64,000 bases of DNA from Oasisia sp. SBJ-2009. Taxonomy: Eukaryota; Annelida; Polychaeta; Sabellida; Siboglinidae. Location: the NCBI GenBank assembly GCA_964017155.1, contig OZ024856.1, forward strand, positions 622,501-686,500. Direction: 5' to 3'. Below, piece by piece: positions 7,540-21,637 of the stretch (position 1 is the first letter of the stretch; every line of letters begins with the position of its first letter). Position numbers and translations under genes: made by a program. The notes under the pieces were generated by a model. The model ran no database searches. It was not told the DNA's origin and worked only from the letters and a program-made list of their open reading frames with translations.

Positions 7540-10500
7540 TTGATACTTGATTTTGTTAATTCAATCAATTATATTCATCTTGCGCATTTTTATGTTTTAT
7601 ATACAGGGCGTCTTAGCAGACTTTTGAGGTCGAAAAGACAGCGTGGTCGGCATAAACAAACTGTTTATCGCTCATTTCATATGCACAGCGTAGTAACATG
7701 CACCGCTGCGCTTGCGACTGGCACAAATCGCGCTATCTTTTCGACCTCAAAAGTTTGCCAAGACTCGCTGTTTATAAAATATAAATACGCGCAAGATGAT
7801 TATAATTGAATTAATTAATTTAATCAAGTATCAAATGTTGGCAAAAATACTGATATAATAGCAACATTGAGGTGGGTCCGACTTGTACATTAGTGCCAAA
7901 TAGTGAAATACTGAAAACAAAATGAGAGTATACGTGCTTTTATGAGAGAGTGCGCGTGAAGGTACGCGCCCGCAAGTGTAGGCATTTATGTACAAGTCGG
8001 GCCCACCTCAATTTTGGTATTATAACTGTATCTTTGCCAACATTTGATACTTGATTTTGTTAATTCAATCAATTATATTCATCTTGCGCATTTTTATGTT
8101 TTATATACAGCGCGTCTTAGCAGACTTTTGAGGTCGAAAAGACAGCGTGGTCGGCATAAACAAACTGTTTATCGCTCATTTCATATGCACAGCGTAGTAA
8201 CATGCACCGCTGCGCTTGCGACTGGCACAAATCGCGCTGTCTTTTCGACCTCAAAAGTTTGCCAAGACGCGCTGTTTATAAAACATAAATACCCGCAAGA
8301 TGATTATAATTGAATGAATTAATTTAATCAAGTATCAAATGTTGGCAAAAATACTGATATAATAGCAACATTGAGGTGGGTCCGACTTGTACATAAGTGT
8401 CAAATAGTGAAATACTGAAAACAAATTGAGAGCATACGTGCTTTTATGAGAGAGTGCGCGTGAAGGTACGCGCCCGCAAGTGTAGGCATTGATGTACAAG
8501 TCGGGCCCACCTCAATGTTGCTATTATAACTGTATCTTTGCCAACATTTGATACTTGATTTTGTTAATTCAATCAATTATAATCATCTTGCGCATATTTA
8601 TGTTTTATACACAGCGCGTCTTAGCAGACTTTTGAGGTCGAAAAGACAGCGTGGTCGGCATATAAAACTGTTTATCGCTCATTTCATATGCACAGCGCAG
8701 TAACATGCATCGCTGCGCTTCCGACTGGCACAAATCGCGCTATCTTTTCGACCTCAAAAGTTTGCCAAGACGCGATGTTTATAAAACATAAATACGCGCA
8801 AGATGATTATAATTGAATGAATTAATTTAATCAAGTATCAAAAGTTGGCAAAAATACTGATATAATAGCAACATTGAGGTGGGTCCGACTTGTACATAAG
8901 TGCCAAATAGTGAAATACTGAAAACAAATTGAGAGTATACGTGCTTTTATGAGAGAGTGCGCGTGAAGGTACGCGCCCACAAGTGTAGGCATTTATGTAC
9001 AAGTCGTGCACACCTCAATTTTGGTATTATAACTGTATCTTTGCCAACATTTGATACTTGATTTTGTTAATTCAATCAATTATATTCATCTTGCGCATAT
9101 TTATGTTTTATATACAGCGCGTCTTAGCAGACTTTTGAGGTCGAAAAGACACCGCGGTCGGTATAAACAAACTGTTTATCGTTTATTTCATATGCTCAGC
9201 GCAGTAACATGCACCGCTCCGCTTGCGACTGGCACAAATCGCGCTGTCTTTTCGACCTCAAAAGTTTGCCAAGACGCGCTGTTTATAAAACATAAATACC
9301 CGCAAGATGATTATAATTGAATGAATTAATTTAATCAAGTATCAAATGTTGGCAAAAATACTGATATAATAGCAACATTGAGGTGGGTCCGACTTGTACA
9401 TAAGTGTCAAATAGTGAAATACTGAAAACAAATTGAGAGCATACGTGCTTTTATGAGAGAGTGCGCGTGAAGGTACGCGCCCGCAAGTGTAGGCATTGAT
9501 GTACAAGTCGGGCCCACCTCAATTTTGCTATTATAACTGTATCTTTGCCAACATTTGATACTTGATTTTGTTAATTCAATCAATTATAATCATCTTGCGC
9601 ATATTTATGTTTTATATACAGTGCGTCTTAGCAGACTTTTGAGGTCGAAAAGACAACGTGGTCGGCATATAAAACTGTTTATCGCTCATTTCATATGCAC
9701 AGCGCAGTAACATGCATCGCTGCGCTTGCGACTGACACAAATCGCGCTATCTTTTCGACCTCAAAAGTTTGCCAAGACGCGATGTTTATAAAACATAAAT
9801 ACGCGCAAGATGATTATAATTGAATGAATTAATTTAATCAAGTATCAAATGTTGGCAAAAATACTGATATAATAGCAACATTGAGGTGGGTCCGACTTGT
9901 ACATAAGTGCCAAATAGTGAAATACTGAAAACAAATTGAGAGTATGCGTGCTTTTATGAGAGAGTGCGCGTGAAGGTACGCGCCCGCAAGTGTAGGCATT
10001 TATGTACAAGTCGTGCACACCTCAATTTTGGTATTATAACTGTATCTTTGCCAACATTTGATACTTGATTTTGTTAATTCAATCAATTATATTCATCTTG
10101 CGCATATTTATGTTTTATATACAGCGCGTCTTAGCAGACTTTTGAGGTCGAAAAGACAGCGTGGTCGGCATATAAAACTGTTTATCGCTCATTTCATATG
10201 CACAGCGCAGTAACATGCATCGCTGCGCTTGCGACTGGCACAAATCGCGCTATCTTTTCGACCTCAAAAGTTTGCGAAGACGCGCTGTTTATAAAATATA
10301 AATACGCGCAAGATGATTATAATTGAATTAATTAATTTAATCAAGTATCAAATGTTGGCAAAAATACTGATATAATAGCAACATTGAGGTGGGTCCGACT
10401 TGTACATTAGTGCCAAATAGTGAAATACTGAAAACAAAATGAGAGTATACGTGCTTTTATGAGAGAGTGCGCGTGAAGGTACGCGCCCGCAAGTGTAGGC

Positions 10501-13500
10501 ATTTATGTACAAGTCGGGCCCACCTAAATTTTGGTATTATAACTGTATCTTTGCCAACATTTGATACTTGATTTTGTTAATTCAATCAATTATATTCATC
10601 TTGCGCATTTTTATGTTTTATATACAGGGCGTCTTAGCAGACTTTTGAGGTCGAAAAGACAGCGTGGTCGGCATAAACAAACTGTTTATCGCTCATTTCA
10701 TATGCACAGCGTAGTAACATGCACCGCTGCGCTTGCGACTGGCACAAATCGCGCTATCTTTTCGACCTCAAAAGTTTGCCAAGACTCGCTGTTTATAAAA
10801 TATAAATACGCGCAAGATGATTATAATTGAATTAATTAATTTAATCAAGTATCAAATGTTGGCAAAAATACTGATATAATAGCAACATTGAGGTGGGTCC
10901 GACTTGTACATTAGTGCCAAATAGTGAAATACTGAAAACAAAATGAGAGTATACGTGCTTTTATGAGAGAGTGCGCGTGAAGGTACGCGCCCGCAAGTGT
11001 AGGCATTTATGTACAAGTCGGGCCCACCTCAATTTTGGTATTATAACTGTATCTTTGCCAACATTTGATACTTGATTTTGTTAATTCAATCAATTATATT
11101 CATCTTGCGCATTTTTATGTTTTATATACAGCGCGTCTTAGCAGACTTTTGAGGTCGAAAAGACAGCGTGGTCGGCATAAACAAACTGTTTATCGCTCAT
11201 TTCATATGCACAGCGTAGTAACATGCACCGCTGCGCTTGCGACTGGCACAAATCGCGCTGTCTTTTCGACCTCAAAAGTTTGCCAAGACGCGCTGTTTAT
11301 AAAACATAAATACCCGCAAGATGATTATAATTGAATGAATTAATTTAATCAAGTATCAAATGTTGGCAAAAATACTGATATAATAGCAACATTGAGGTGG
11401 GTCCGACTTGTACATAAGTGTCAAATAGTGAAATACTGAAAACAAATTGAGAGCATACGTGCTTTTATGAGAGAGTGCGCGTGAAGGTACGCGCCCGCAA
11501 GTGTAGGCATTGATGTACAAGTCGGGCCCACCTCAATGTTGCTATTATAACTGTATCTTTGCCAACATTTGATACTTGATTTTGTTAATTCAATCAATTA
11601 TAATCATCTTGCGCATATTTATGTTTTATACACAGCGCGTCTTAGCAGACTTTTGAGGTCGAAAAGACAGCGTGGTCGGCATATAAAACTGTTTATCGCT
11701 CATTTCATATGCACAGCGCAGTAACATGCATCGCTGCGCTTCCGACTGGCACAAATCGCGCTATCTTTTCGACCTCAAAAGTTTGCCAAGACGCGATGTT
11801 TATAAAACATAAATACGCGCAAGATGATTATAATTGAATGAATTAATTTAATCAAGTATCAAAAGTTGGCAAAAATACTGATATAATAGCAACATTGAGG
11901 TGGGTCCGACTTGTACATAAGTGCCAAATAGTGAAATACTGAAAACAAATTGAGAGTATACGTGCTTTTATGAGAGAGTGCGCGTGAAGGTACGCGCCCA
12001 CAAGTGTAGGCATTTATGTACAAGTCGTGCACACCTCAATTTTGGTATTATAACTGTATCTTTGCCAACATTTGATACTTGATTTTGTTAATTCAATCAA
12101 TTATATTCATCTTGCGCATATTTATGTTTTATATACAGCGCGTCTTAGCAGACTTTTGAGGTCGAAAAGACACCGCGGTCGGTATAAACAAACTGTTTAT
12201 CGTTTATTTCATATGCTCAGCGCAGTAACATGCACCGCTCCGCTTGCGACTGGCACAAATCGCGCTGTCTTTTCGACCTCAAAAGTTTGCCAAGACGCGC
12301 TGTTTATAAAACATAAATACCCGCAAGATGATTATAATTGAATGAATTAATTTAATCAAGTATCAAATGTTGGCAAAAATACTGATATAATAGCAACATT
12401 GAGGTGGGTCCGACTTGTACATAAGTGTCAAATAGTGAAATACTGAAAACAAATTGAGAGCATACGTGCTTTTATGAGAGAGTGCGCGTGAAGGTACGCG
12501 CCCGCAAGTGTAGGCATTGATGTACAAGTCGGGCCCACCTCAATTTTGCTATTATAACTGTATCTTTGCCAACATTTGATACTTGATTTTGTTAATTCAA
12601 TCAATTATAATCATCTTGCGCATATTTATGTTTTATATACAGTGCGTCTTAGCAGACTTTTGAGGTCGAAAAGACACCGTGGTCGGCATATAAAACTGTT
12701 TATCGCTCATTTCATATGCACAGCGCAGTAACATGCATCGCTGCGCTTGCGACTGACACAAATCGCGCTATCTTTTCGACCTCAAAAGTTTGCCAAGACG
12801 CGATGTTTATAAAACATAAATACGCGCAAGATGATTATAATTGAATGAATTAATTTAATCAAGTATCAAATGTTGGCAAAAATACTGATATAATAGCAAC
12901 ATTGAGGTGGGTCCGACTTGTACATAAGTGCCAAATAGTGAAATACTGAAAACAAATTGAGAGTATGCGTGCTTTTATGAGAGAGTGCGCGTGAAGGTAC
13001 GCGCCCGCAAGTGTAGGCATTTATGTACAAGTCGTGCACACCTCAATTTTGGTATTATAACTGTATCTTTGCCAACATTTGATACTTGATTTTGTTAATT
13101 CAATCAATTATATTCATCTTGCGCATATTTATGTTTTATATACAGCGCGTCTTAGCAGACTTTTGAGGTCGAAAAGACAGCGTGGTCGGCATATAAAACT
13201 GTTTATCGCTCATTTCATATGCACAGCGCAGTAACATGCATCGCTGCGCTTGCGACTGGCACAAATCGCGCTATCTTTTCGACCTCAAAAGTTTGCGAAG
13301 ACGCGCTGTTTATAAAATATAAATACGCGCAAGATGATTATAATTGAATTAATTAATTTAATCAAGTATCAAATGTTGGCAAAAATACTGATATAATAGC
13401 AACATTGAGGTGGGTCCGACTTGTACATTAGTGCCAAATAGTGAAATACTGAAAACAAAATGAGAGTATACGTGCTTTTATGAGAGAGTGCGCGTGAAGG

Positions 13501-13581
13501 TACGCGCCCGCAAGTGTAGGCATTTATGTACAAGTCGGGCCCACCTAAATTTTGGTATTATAACTGTATCTTTGCCAACAT
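7540..13581. repeat. HOR block 4: hexamer, two copies of 3021 bp
   Basis: Copy 1 starts are 7540, 8044, 8548, 9051, 9555 and 10058. Copy 2 starts are 10561, 11065, 11569, 12072, 12576 and 13079. The order is beta', beta, delta, epsilon, gamma, alpha. Beta' joins a beta left half to an alpha right half (GCTATC, AGACTCGCTG, AAATATAAATACGCG) and is unique to these two positions. Shared private marks include CAATGTTGC after beta, GTATGCGTG in gamma and TTTGCGAAG in alpha. The only difference I noticed is AGACAACG at 9555 versus AGACACCG at 12576, so the duplication is recent. Confidence 0.9.
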
Positions 13582-16500
13582 TTGATACTTGATTTTGTTA
13601 ATTCAATCAATTATATTCATCTTGCGCATTTTTATGTTTTATATACAGGGCGTCTTAGCAGACTTTTGAGGTCGAAAAGACAGCGTGGTCGGCATAAACA
13701 AACTGTTTATCGCTCATTTCATATGCACAGCGTAGTAACATGCACCGCTGCGCTTGCGACTGGCACAAATCGCGCTATCTTTTCGACCTCAAAAGTTTGC
13801 CAAGACGCGATGTTTATAAAACATAAATACCCGCAAGATGATTATAATTGAATGAATTAATTTAATCAAGTATCAAATGTTGGCAAAAATACTGATATAA
13901 TAGCAACATTGAGGTGGGTCCGACTTGTACATAAGTGTCAAATAGTGAAATACTGAAAACAAATTGAGAGCATACGTGCTTTTATGAGAGAGTGCGCGTG
14001 AAGGTACGCGCCCGCAAGTGTAGGCATTGATGTACAAGTCGGGCCCACCTCAATGTTGCTATTATAACTGTATCTTTGCCAACATTTGATACTTGATTTT
14101 GTTAATTCAATCAATTATAATCATCTTGCGCATATTTATGTTTTATACACAGCGCGTCTTAGCAGACTTTTGAGGTCGAAAAGACAGCGTGGTCGGCATA
14201 TAAAACTGTTTATCGCTCATTTCATATGCACAGCGCAGTAACATGCATCGCTGCGCTTCCGACTGGCACAAATCGCGCTATCTTTTCGACCTCAAAAGTT
14301 TGCCAAGACGCGATGTTTATAAAACATAAATACGCGCAAGATGATTATAATTGAATGAATTAATTTAATCAAGTATCAAAAGTTGGCAAAAATACTGATA
14401 TAATAGCAACATTGAGGTGGGTCCGACTTGTACATAAGTGCCAAATAGTGAAATACTGAAAACAAATTGAGAGTATACGTGCTTTTATGAGAGAGTGCGC
14501 GTGAAGGTACGCGCCCACAAGTGTAGGCATTTATGTACAAGTCGTGCACACCTCAATTTTGGTATTATAACTGTATCTTTGCCAACATTTGATACTTGAT
14601 TTTGTTAATTCAATCAATTATATTCATCTTGCGCATATTTATGTTTTATATACAGCGCGTCTTAGCAGACTTTTGAGGTCGAAAAGACACCGCGGTCGGT
14701 ATAAACAAACTGTTTATCGTTTATTTCATATGCTCAGCGCAGTAACATGCACCGCTCCGCTTGCGACTGGCACAAATCGCGCTGTCTTTTCGACCTCAAA
14801 AGTTTGCCAAGACGCGCTGTTTATAAAACATAAATACCCGCAAGATGATTATAATTGAATGAATTAATTTAATCAAGTATCAAATGTTGGCAAAAATACT
14901 GATATAATAGCAACATTGAGGTGGGTCCGACTTGTACATAAGTGTCAAATAGTGAAATACTGAAAACAAATTGAGAGCATACGTGCTTTTATGAGAGAGT
15001 GCGCGTGAAGGTACGCGCCCGCAAGTGTAGGCATTGATGTACAAGTCGGGCCCACCTCAATTTTGCTATTATAACTGTATCTTTGCCAACATTTGATACT
15101 TGATTTTGTTAATTCAATCAATTATAATCATCTTGCGCATATTTATGTTTTATATACAGTGCGTCTTAGCAGACTTTTGAGGTCGAAAAGACACCGTGGT
15201 CGGCATATAAAACTGTTTATCGCTCATTTCATATGCACAGCGCAGTAACATGCATCGCTGCGCTTGCGACTGACACAAATCGCGCTATCTTTTCGACCTC
15301 AAAAGTTTGCCAAGACGCGATGTTTATAAAACATAAATACGCGCAAGATGATTATAATTGAATGAATTAATTTAATCAAGTATCAAATGTTGGCAAAAAT
15401 ACTGATATAATAGCAACATTGAGGTGGGTCCGACTTGTACATAAGTGCCAAATAGTGAAATACTGAAAACAAATTGAGAGTATGCGTGCTTTTATGAGAG
15501 AGTGCGCGTGAAGGTACGCGCCCGCAAGTGTAGGCATTTATGTACAAGTCGTGCACACCTCAATTTTGGTATTATAACTGTATCTTTGCCAACATTTGAT
15601 ACTTGATTTTGTTAATTCAATCAATTATATTCATCTTGCGCATATTTATGTTTTATATACAGCGCGTCTTAGCAGACTTTTGAGGTCGAAAAGACAGCGT
15701 GGTCGGCATATAAAACTGTTTATCGCTCATTTCATATGCACAGCGCAGTAACATGCATCGCTGCGCTTGCGACTGGCACAAATCGCGCTATCTTTTCGAC
15801 CTCAAAAGTTTGCGAAGACGCGCTGTTTATAAAATATAAATACGCGCAAGATGATTATAATTGAATTAATTAATTTAATCAAGTATCAAATGTTGGCAAA
15901 AATACTGATATAATAGCAACATTGAGGTGGGTCCGACTTGTACATTAGTGCCAAATAGTGAAATACTGAAAACAAAATGAGAGTATACGTGCTTTTATGA
16001 GAGAGTGCGCGTGAAGGTACGCGCCCGCAAGTGTAGGCATTTATGTACAAGTCGGGCCCACCTAAATTTTGGTATTATAACTGTATCTTTGCCAACATTT
16101 GATACTTGATTTTGTTAATTCAATCAATTATATTCATCTTGCGCATTTTTATGTTTTATATACAGGGCGTCTTAGCAGACTTTTGAGGTCGAAAAGACAG
16201 CGTGGTCGGCATAAACAAACTGTTTATCGCTCATTTCATATGCACAGCGTAGTAACAGGCACCGCTGCGCTTGCGACTGGCACAAATCGCGCTATCTTTT
16301 CGACCTCAAAAGTTTGCCAAGACGCGATGTTTATAAAACATAAATACCCGCAAGATGATTATAATTGAATGAATTAATTTAATCAAGTATCAAATGTTGG
16401 CAAAAATACTGATATAATAGCAACATTGAGGTGGGTCCGACTTGTACATAAGTGTCAAATAGTGAAATACTGAAAACAAATTGAGAGCATACGTGCTTTT

Positions 16501-18615
16501 ATGAGAGAGTGCGCGTGAAGGTACGCGCCCGCAAGTGTAGGCATTGATGTACAAGTCGGGCCCACCTCAATTTTGCTATTATAACTGTATCTTTGCCAAC
16601 ATTTGATACTTGATTTTGTTAATTCAATCAATTATAATCATCTTGCGCATATTTATGTTTTATACACAGCGCGTCTTAGCAGACTTTTGAGGTCGAAAAG
16701 ACAGCGTGGTCGGCATATAAAACTGTTTATCGCTCATTTCATATGCACAGCGCAGTAACATGCATCGCTGCGCTTCCGACTGGCACAAATCGCGCTATCT
16801 TTTCGACCTCAAAAGTTTGCCAAGACGCGATGTTTATAAAACATAAATACGCGCAAGATGATTATAATTGAATGAATTAATTTAATCAAGTATCAAAAGT
16901 TGGCAAAAATACTGATATAATAGCAACATTGAGGTGGGTCCGACTTGTACATAAGTGCCAAATAGTGAAATACTGAAAACAAATTGAGAGTATACGTGCT
17001 TTTATGAGAGAGTGCGCGTGAAGGTACGCGCCCACAAGTGTAGGCATTTATGTACAAGTCGTGCACACCTCAATTTTGGTATTATAACTGTATCTTTGCC
17101 AACATTTGATACTTGATTTTGTTAATTCAATCAATTATATTCATCTTGCGCATATTTATGTTTTATATACAGCGCGTCTTAGCAGACTTTTGAGGTCGAA
17201 AAGACACCGCGGTCGGTATAAACAAACTGTTTATCGTTTATTTCATATGCTCAGCGCAGTAACATGCACCGCTCCGCTTGCGACTGGCACAAATCGCGCT
17301 GTCTTTTCGACCTCAAAAGTTTGCCAAGACGCGCTGTTTATAAAACATAAATACCCGCAAGATGATTATAATTGAATGAATTAATTTAATCAAGTATCAA
17401 ATGTTGGCAAAAATACTGATATAATAGCAACATTGAGGTGGGTCCGACTTGTACATAAGTGTCAAATAGTGAAATACTGAAAACAAATTGAGAGCATACG
17501 TGCTTTTATGAGAGAGTGCGCGTGAAGGTACGCGCCCGCAAGTGTAGGCATTGATGTACAAGTCGGGCCCACCTCAATTTTGCTATTATAACTGTATCTT
17601 TGCCAACATTTGATACTTGATTTTGTTAATTCAATCAATTATAATCATCTTGCGCATATTTATGTTTTATATACAGTGCGTCTTAGCAGACTTTTGAGGT
17701 CGAAAAGACACCGTGGTCGGCATATAAAACTGTTTATCGCTCATTTCATATGCACAGCGCAGTAACATGCATCGCTGCGCTTGCGACTGACACAAATCGC
17801 GCTATCTTTTCGACCTCAAAAGTTTGCCAAGACGCGATGTTTATAAAACATAAATACGCGCAAGATGATTATAATTGAATGAATTAATTTAATCAAGTAT
17901 CAAATGTTGGCAAAAATACTGATATAATAGCAACATTGAGGTGGGTCCGACTTGTACATAAGTGCCAAATAGTGAAATACTGAAAACAAATTGAGAGTAT
18001 GCGTGCTTTTATGAGAGAGTGCGCGTGAAGGTACGCGCCCGCAAGTGTAGGCATTTATGTACAAGTCGTGCACACCTCAATTTTGGTATTATAACTGTAT
18101 CTTTGCCAACATTTGATACTTGATTTTGTTAATTCAATCAATTATATTCATCTTGCGCATATTTATGTTTTATATACAGCGCGTCTTAGCAGACTTTTGA
18201 GGTCGAAAAGACAGCGTGGTCGGCATATAAAACTGTTTATCGCTCATTTCATATGTACAGCGCAGTAACATGCATCGCTGCGCTTGCGACTGGCACAAAT
18301 CGCGCTATCTTTTCGACCTCAACAGTTTGCCAAGACGCGCTGTTTATAAAATATAAATACGCGCAAGATGATTATAATTGAATTAATTAATTTAATCAAG
18401 TATCAAATGTTGGCAAAAATACTGATATAATAGCAACATTGAGGTGGGTCCGACTTGTACATTAGTGCCAAATAGTGAAATACTGAAAACAAAATGAGAG
18501 TATACGTGCTTTTATGAGAGAGTGCGCGTGAAGGTACGCGCCCGCAAGTGTAGGCATTTATGTACAAGTCGTGCACACCTCAATTTTGGTATTATAACTG
18601 TATCTTTGCCAACAT
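13582..18615. repeat. HOR block 5: pentamer, two copies of 2517 bp
   Basis: Copy 1 starts are 13582, 14086, 14589, 15093 and 15596. Copy 2 starts are 16099, 16603, 17106, 17610 and 18113. The order is beta'', delta, epsilon, gamma, alpha. Beta'' combines GCTATC and GCGATG with AAATACCCGC. This looks like a fusion of beta' and beta of the hexamer that removed one monomer length, turning the hexamer into a pentamer. The last alpha (18113) breaks the pattern with TATGTACAG and CTCAACAG, and lacks TTTGCGAAG. Confidence 0.88.
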
Positions 18616-21600
18616 TTGATACTTGATTTTGTTAATTCAATCAATTATATTCATCTTGCGCATATTTATGTTTTATATACAGCGCGTCTTAGCAGACTTT
18701 TGAGGTCGAAAAGACAGCGTGGTCGGCATATAAAACTGTTTATCGCTCATTTCATATGCACAGCGCAGTAACATGCACCGCTGCGCTTGCGACTGGCACA
18801 AATCGCGCTATCTTTTCGACCTCAAAAGTTTGCCAAGACGCGCTGTTTATAAAATATAAATACGCGCAAGATGATTATAATTGAATTAATTAATTTAATC
18901 AAGTATCAAATGTTGGCAAAAATACTGATATAATAGCAACATTGAGGTGGGTCCGACTTGTACATTAGTGCCAAATAGTGAAATACTGAAAACAAAATGA
19001 GAGTATACGTGCTTTTATGAGAGAGTGCGCGTGAAGGTACGCGCCCGAAAGTGTAGGCATTTATGTACAAGTCGGGCCCACCTAAATTTTGGTATTATAA
19101 CTGTATCTTTGCCAACATTTGATACTTGATTTTGTTAATTCAATCAATTATATTCATCTTGCGCATTTTTATGTTTTATATACAGGGCGTCTTAGCAGAC
19201 TTTTGAGGTCGAAAAGACAGCGTGGTCGGCATAAACAAACTGTTTATCGCTCATTTCATATGCACAGCGTAGTAACATGCACCGCTGCGCTTGCGACTGG
19301 CACAAATCGCGCTGTCTTTTCGACCTCAAAAGTTTGCCAAGACGCGCTGTTTATAAAACATAAATACCCGCAAGATGATTATAATTGAATGAATTAATTT
19401 AATCAAGTATCAAATGTTGGCAAAAATACTGATATAATAGCAACATTGAGGTGGGACCGACTTGTACATAAGTGCCAAATAGTGAAATAGTGAAAACAAA
19501 TTGAGAGTATACGTGCTTTTATGAGAGAGTGCGCGTGAAGGTACGCGCCCGCAAGTGTAGGCATTGATGTACAAGTCGGGCCCACCTCAATGTTGGTATT
19601 ATAACTGTATCTATGCCAACATTTGATACTTGATTTTGTTAATTCAATCAATTATAATCATCTTACGCATATTAATGTTTTATACACAGCGCGTCTTAGC
19701 AGACTTTTGAGGCCGAAAAGACAGCGTGGTCGGCATATAAAACTGTTTATCGCTCATTTCATATGCACAGCGCAGTAACATGCATCGCTGCGCTTCCGAC
19801 TGGCACAAATCGCGCTATCTTTTCGACCTCAAAAGTTTGCCAAGACGCGATGTTTTTTAAAACATAAATACGCGCAAGATGATTATAATTGAATGAATTA
19901 ATTTAATCAAGTATCAAAAGTTGGCAAAAATACTGATATAATAGCAACATTGAGGTGGGTCCGACGTGTACATTAGTGCCAAATAGTGAAATACTGAAAA
20001 CAAAATGAGAGTATACGTGCTTTTATGAGAGAGTGCGCGTGAAGGTACGCGCCCGCAAGTGTAGGCATTTATGTACAAGTCGGGCCCACCTAAATTTTGG
20101 TATTATAACTGTATCTTTGCCAACATTTGATACTTGATTTTGTTAATTCAATCAATTATATTCATCTTGCGCATATTTATGTTTTATATACAGCGCGTCT
20201 TAGCAGACTTTTGAGGTCGAAAAGACAGCGTGGTCGGCATATAAAACTGTTTATCGCTCATTTCATATGCACAGCGCAGTAACATGCACCGCTGCGCTTG
20301 CGACTGGCACAAATCGCGCTATCTTTTCGACCTCAAAAGTTTGCCAAGACGCGCTGTTTATAAAATATAAATACGCGCAAGATGATTATAATTGAATTAA
20401 TTAATTTAATCAAGTATCAAAAATTGGCAAAAATACTGATATAATAGCAACATTGAGGTGGGTCCGACTTGTACATAAGTGCCAAATAGTGAAATACTGA
20501 AAACAAATTGAGAGTATACGTGCTTTTATGAGAGAGTGCGCGTGAAGGTACGCGCCCGCAAGTGTAGGCATTTATGTACAAGTCGTGCACACCTCAATTT
20601 TGGTATTATAACTGTATCTTTGCCAACATTTGATACTTGATTTTGTTAATTCAATCAATTATATTCATCTTGCGCATTTTTATGTTTTATATACAGGGCG
20701 TCTTAGCAGACTTTTGAGGTCGAAAAGACAGCGTGGTCGGCATAAACAAACTGTTTATCGCTCATTTCATATGCACAGCGTAGTAACATGCACCGCTGCG
20801 CTTGCGACTGGCACAAATCGCGCTGTCTTTTCGACCTCAAAAGTTTGCCAAGACGCGCTGTTTATAAAACATAAATACCCGCAAGATGATTATAATTGAA
20901 TGAATTAATTTAATCAAGTATCAAATGTTGGCAAAAATACTGATATAATAGCAACATTGAGGTGGGACCGACTTGTACATAAGTGCCAAATAGTGAAATA
21001 GTGAAAACAAATTGAGAGTATACGTGCTTTTATGAGAGAGTGCGCGTGAAGGTACGCGCCCGCAAGTGTAGGCATTGATGTACAAGTCGGGCCCACCTCA
21101 ATTTTGGTATTATAACTGTATCTATGCCAACATTTGATACTTGATTTTGTTAATTCAATCAATTATAATCATCTTACGCATATTAATGTTTTATACACAG
21201 CGCGTCTTAGCAGACTTTTGAGGTCGAAAAGACAGCGTGGTCGGCATATAAAACTGTTTATCGCTCATTTCATATGCACAGCGCAGTAACATGGCATCGC
21301 TGCGCTTCCGACTGGCACAAATCGCGCTATCTTTTCGACCTCAAAAGTTTGCCAAGACGCGATGTTTATAAAACATAAATACGCGCAAGATGATTATAAT
21401 TGAATGAATTAATTTAATCAAGTATCAAAAGTTGGCAAAAATACTGATATAATAGCAACATTGAGGTGGGTCCGACTTGTACATAAGTGCCAAATAGTGA
21501 AATACTGAAAACAAATTGAGAGTATACGTGCTTTTATGAGAGAGTGCGCGTGAAGGTACGCGCCCACAAGTGTAGGCATTTATGTACAAGTCGTGCACAC

Positions 21601-21637
21601 CTCAATTTTGGTATTATAACTGTATCTTTGCCAACAT
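18616..21637. repeat. HOR block 6: alpha-beta-delta2 trimer, two copies of 1511 bp
   Basis: Starts are 18616, 19119 and 19623, then 20127, 20630 and 21134. This is the first appearance of delta2 and of the b4 module (after the beta copies at 19119 and 20630). The two trimers agree in order but differ in details: the delta2 at 19623 has the T-run variant and GAGGCCG, while the one at 21134 has the extra-G variant. The alpha copies also carry different B modules. Confidence 0.85.
21134..21637. repeat. Variant exemplar: delta2/b3 monomer with extra G (504 bp)
   Basis: Delta2 differs from delta by CTTACGCATATTAATG in the left arm. Two length variants exist. One has ATGGCATCGC (an extra base in the loop of the spacer A hairpin), seen here and in copies at 24659, 25163, 26674, 28689 and 30704. 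The other has GATGTTTTTTAAAAC, seen at 19623, 28185, 30200 and 32215. Delta2 appears only after 19 kb and replaces delta there. It usually follows a beta/b4 copy, whose b4 module is marked by GGTGGGACC, GAAATAGTG and TATCTATGCC. Confidence 0.88.

Noticed and set aside
19403..19651. Recurring 82-codon open frame on the minus strand across module B of b4-type copies
   Set aside because: Its start is again TTG. It is present only where b4 or related bases remove a stop, and it overlaps the palindromic arms. There is no recognisable domain and no promoter context.
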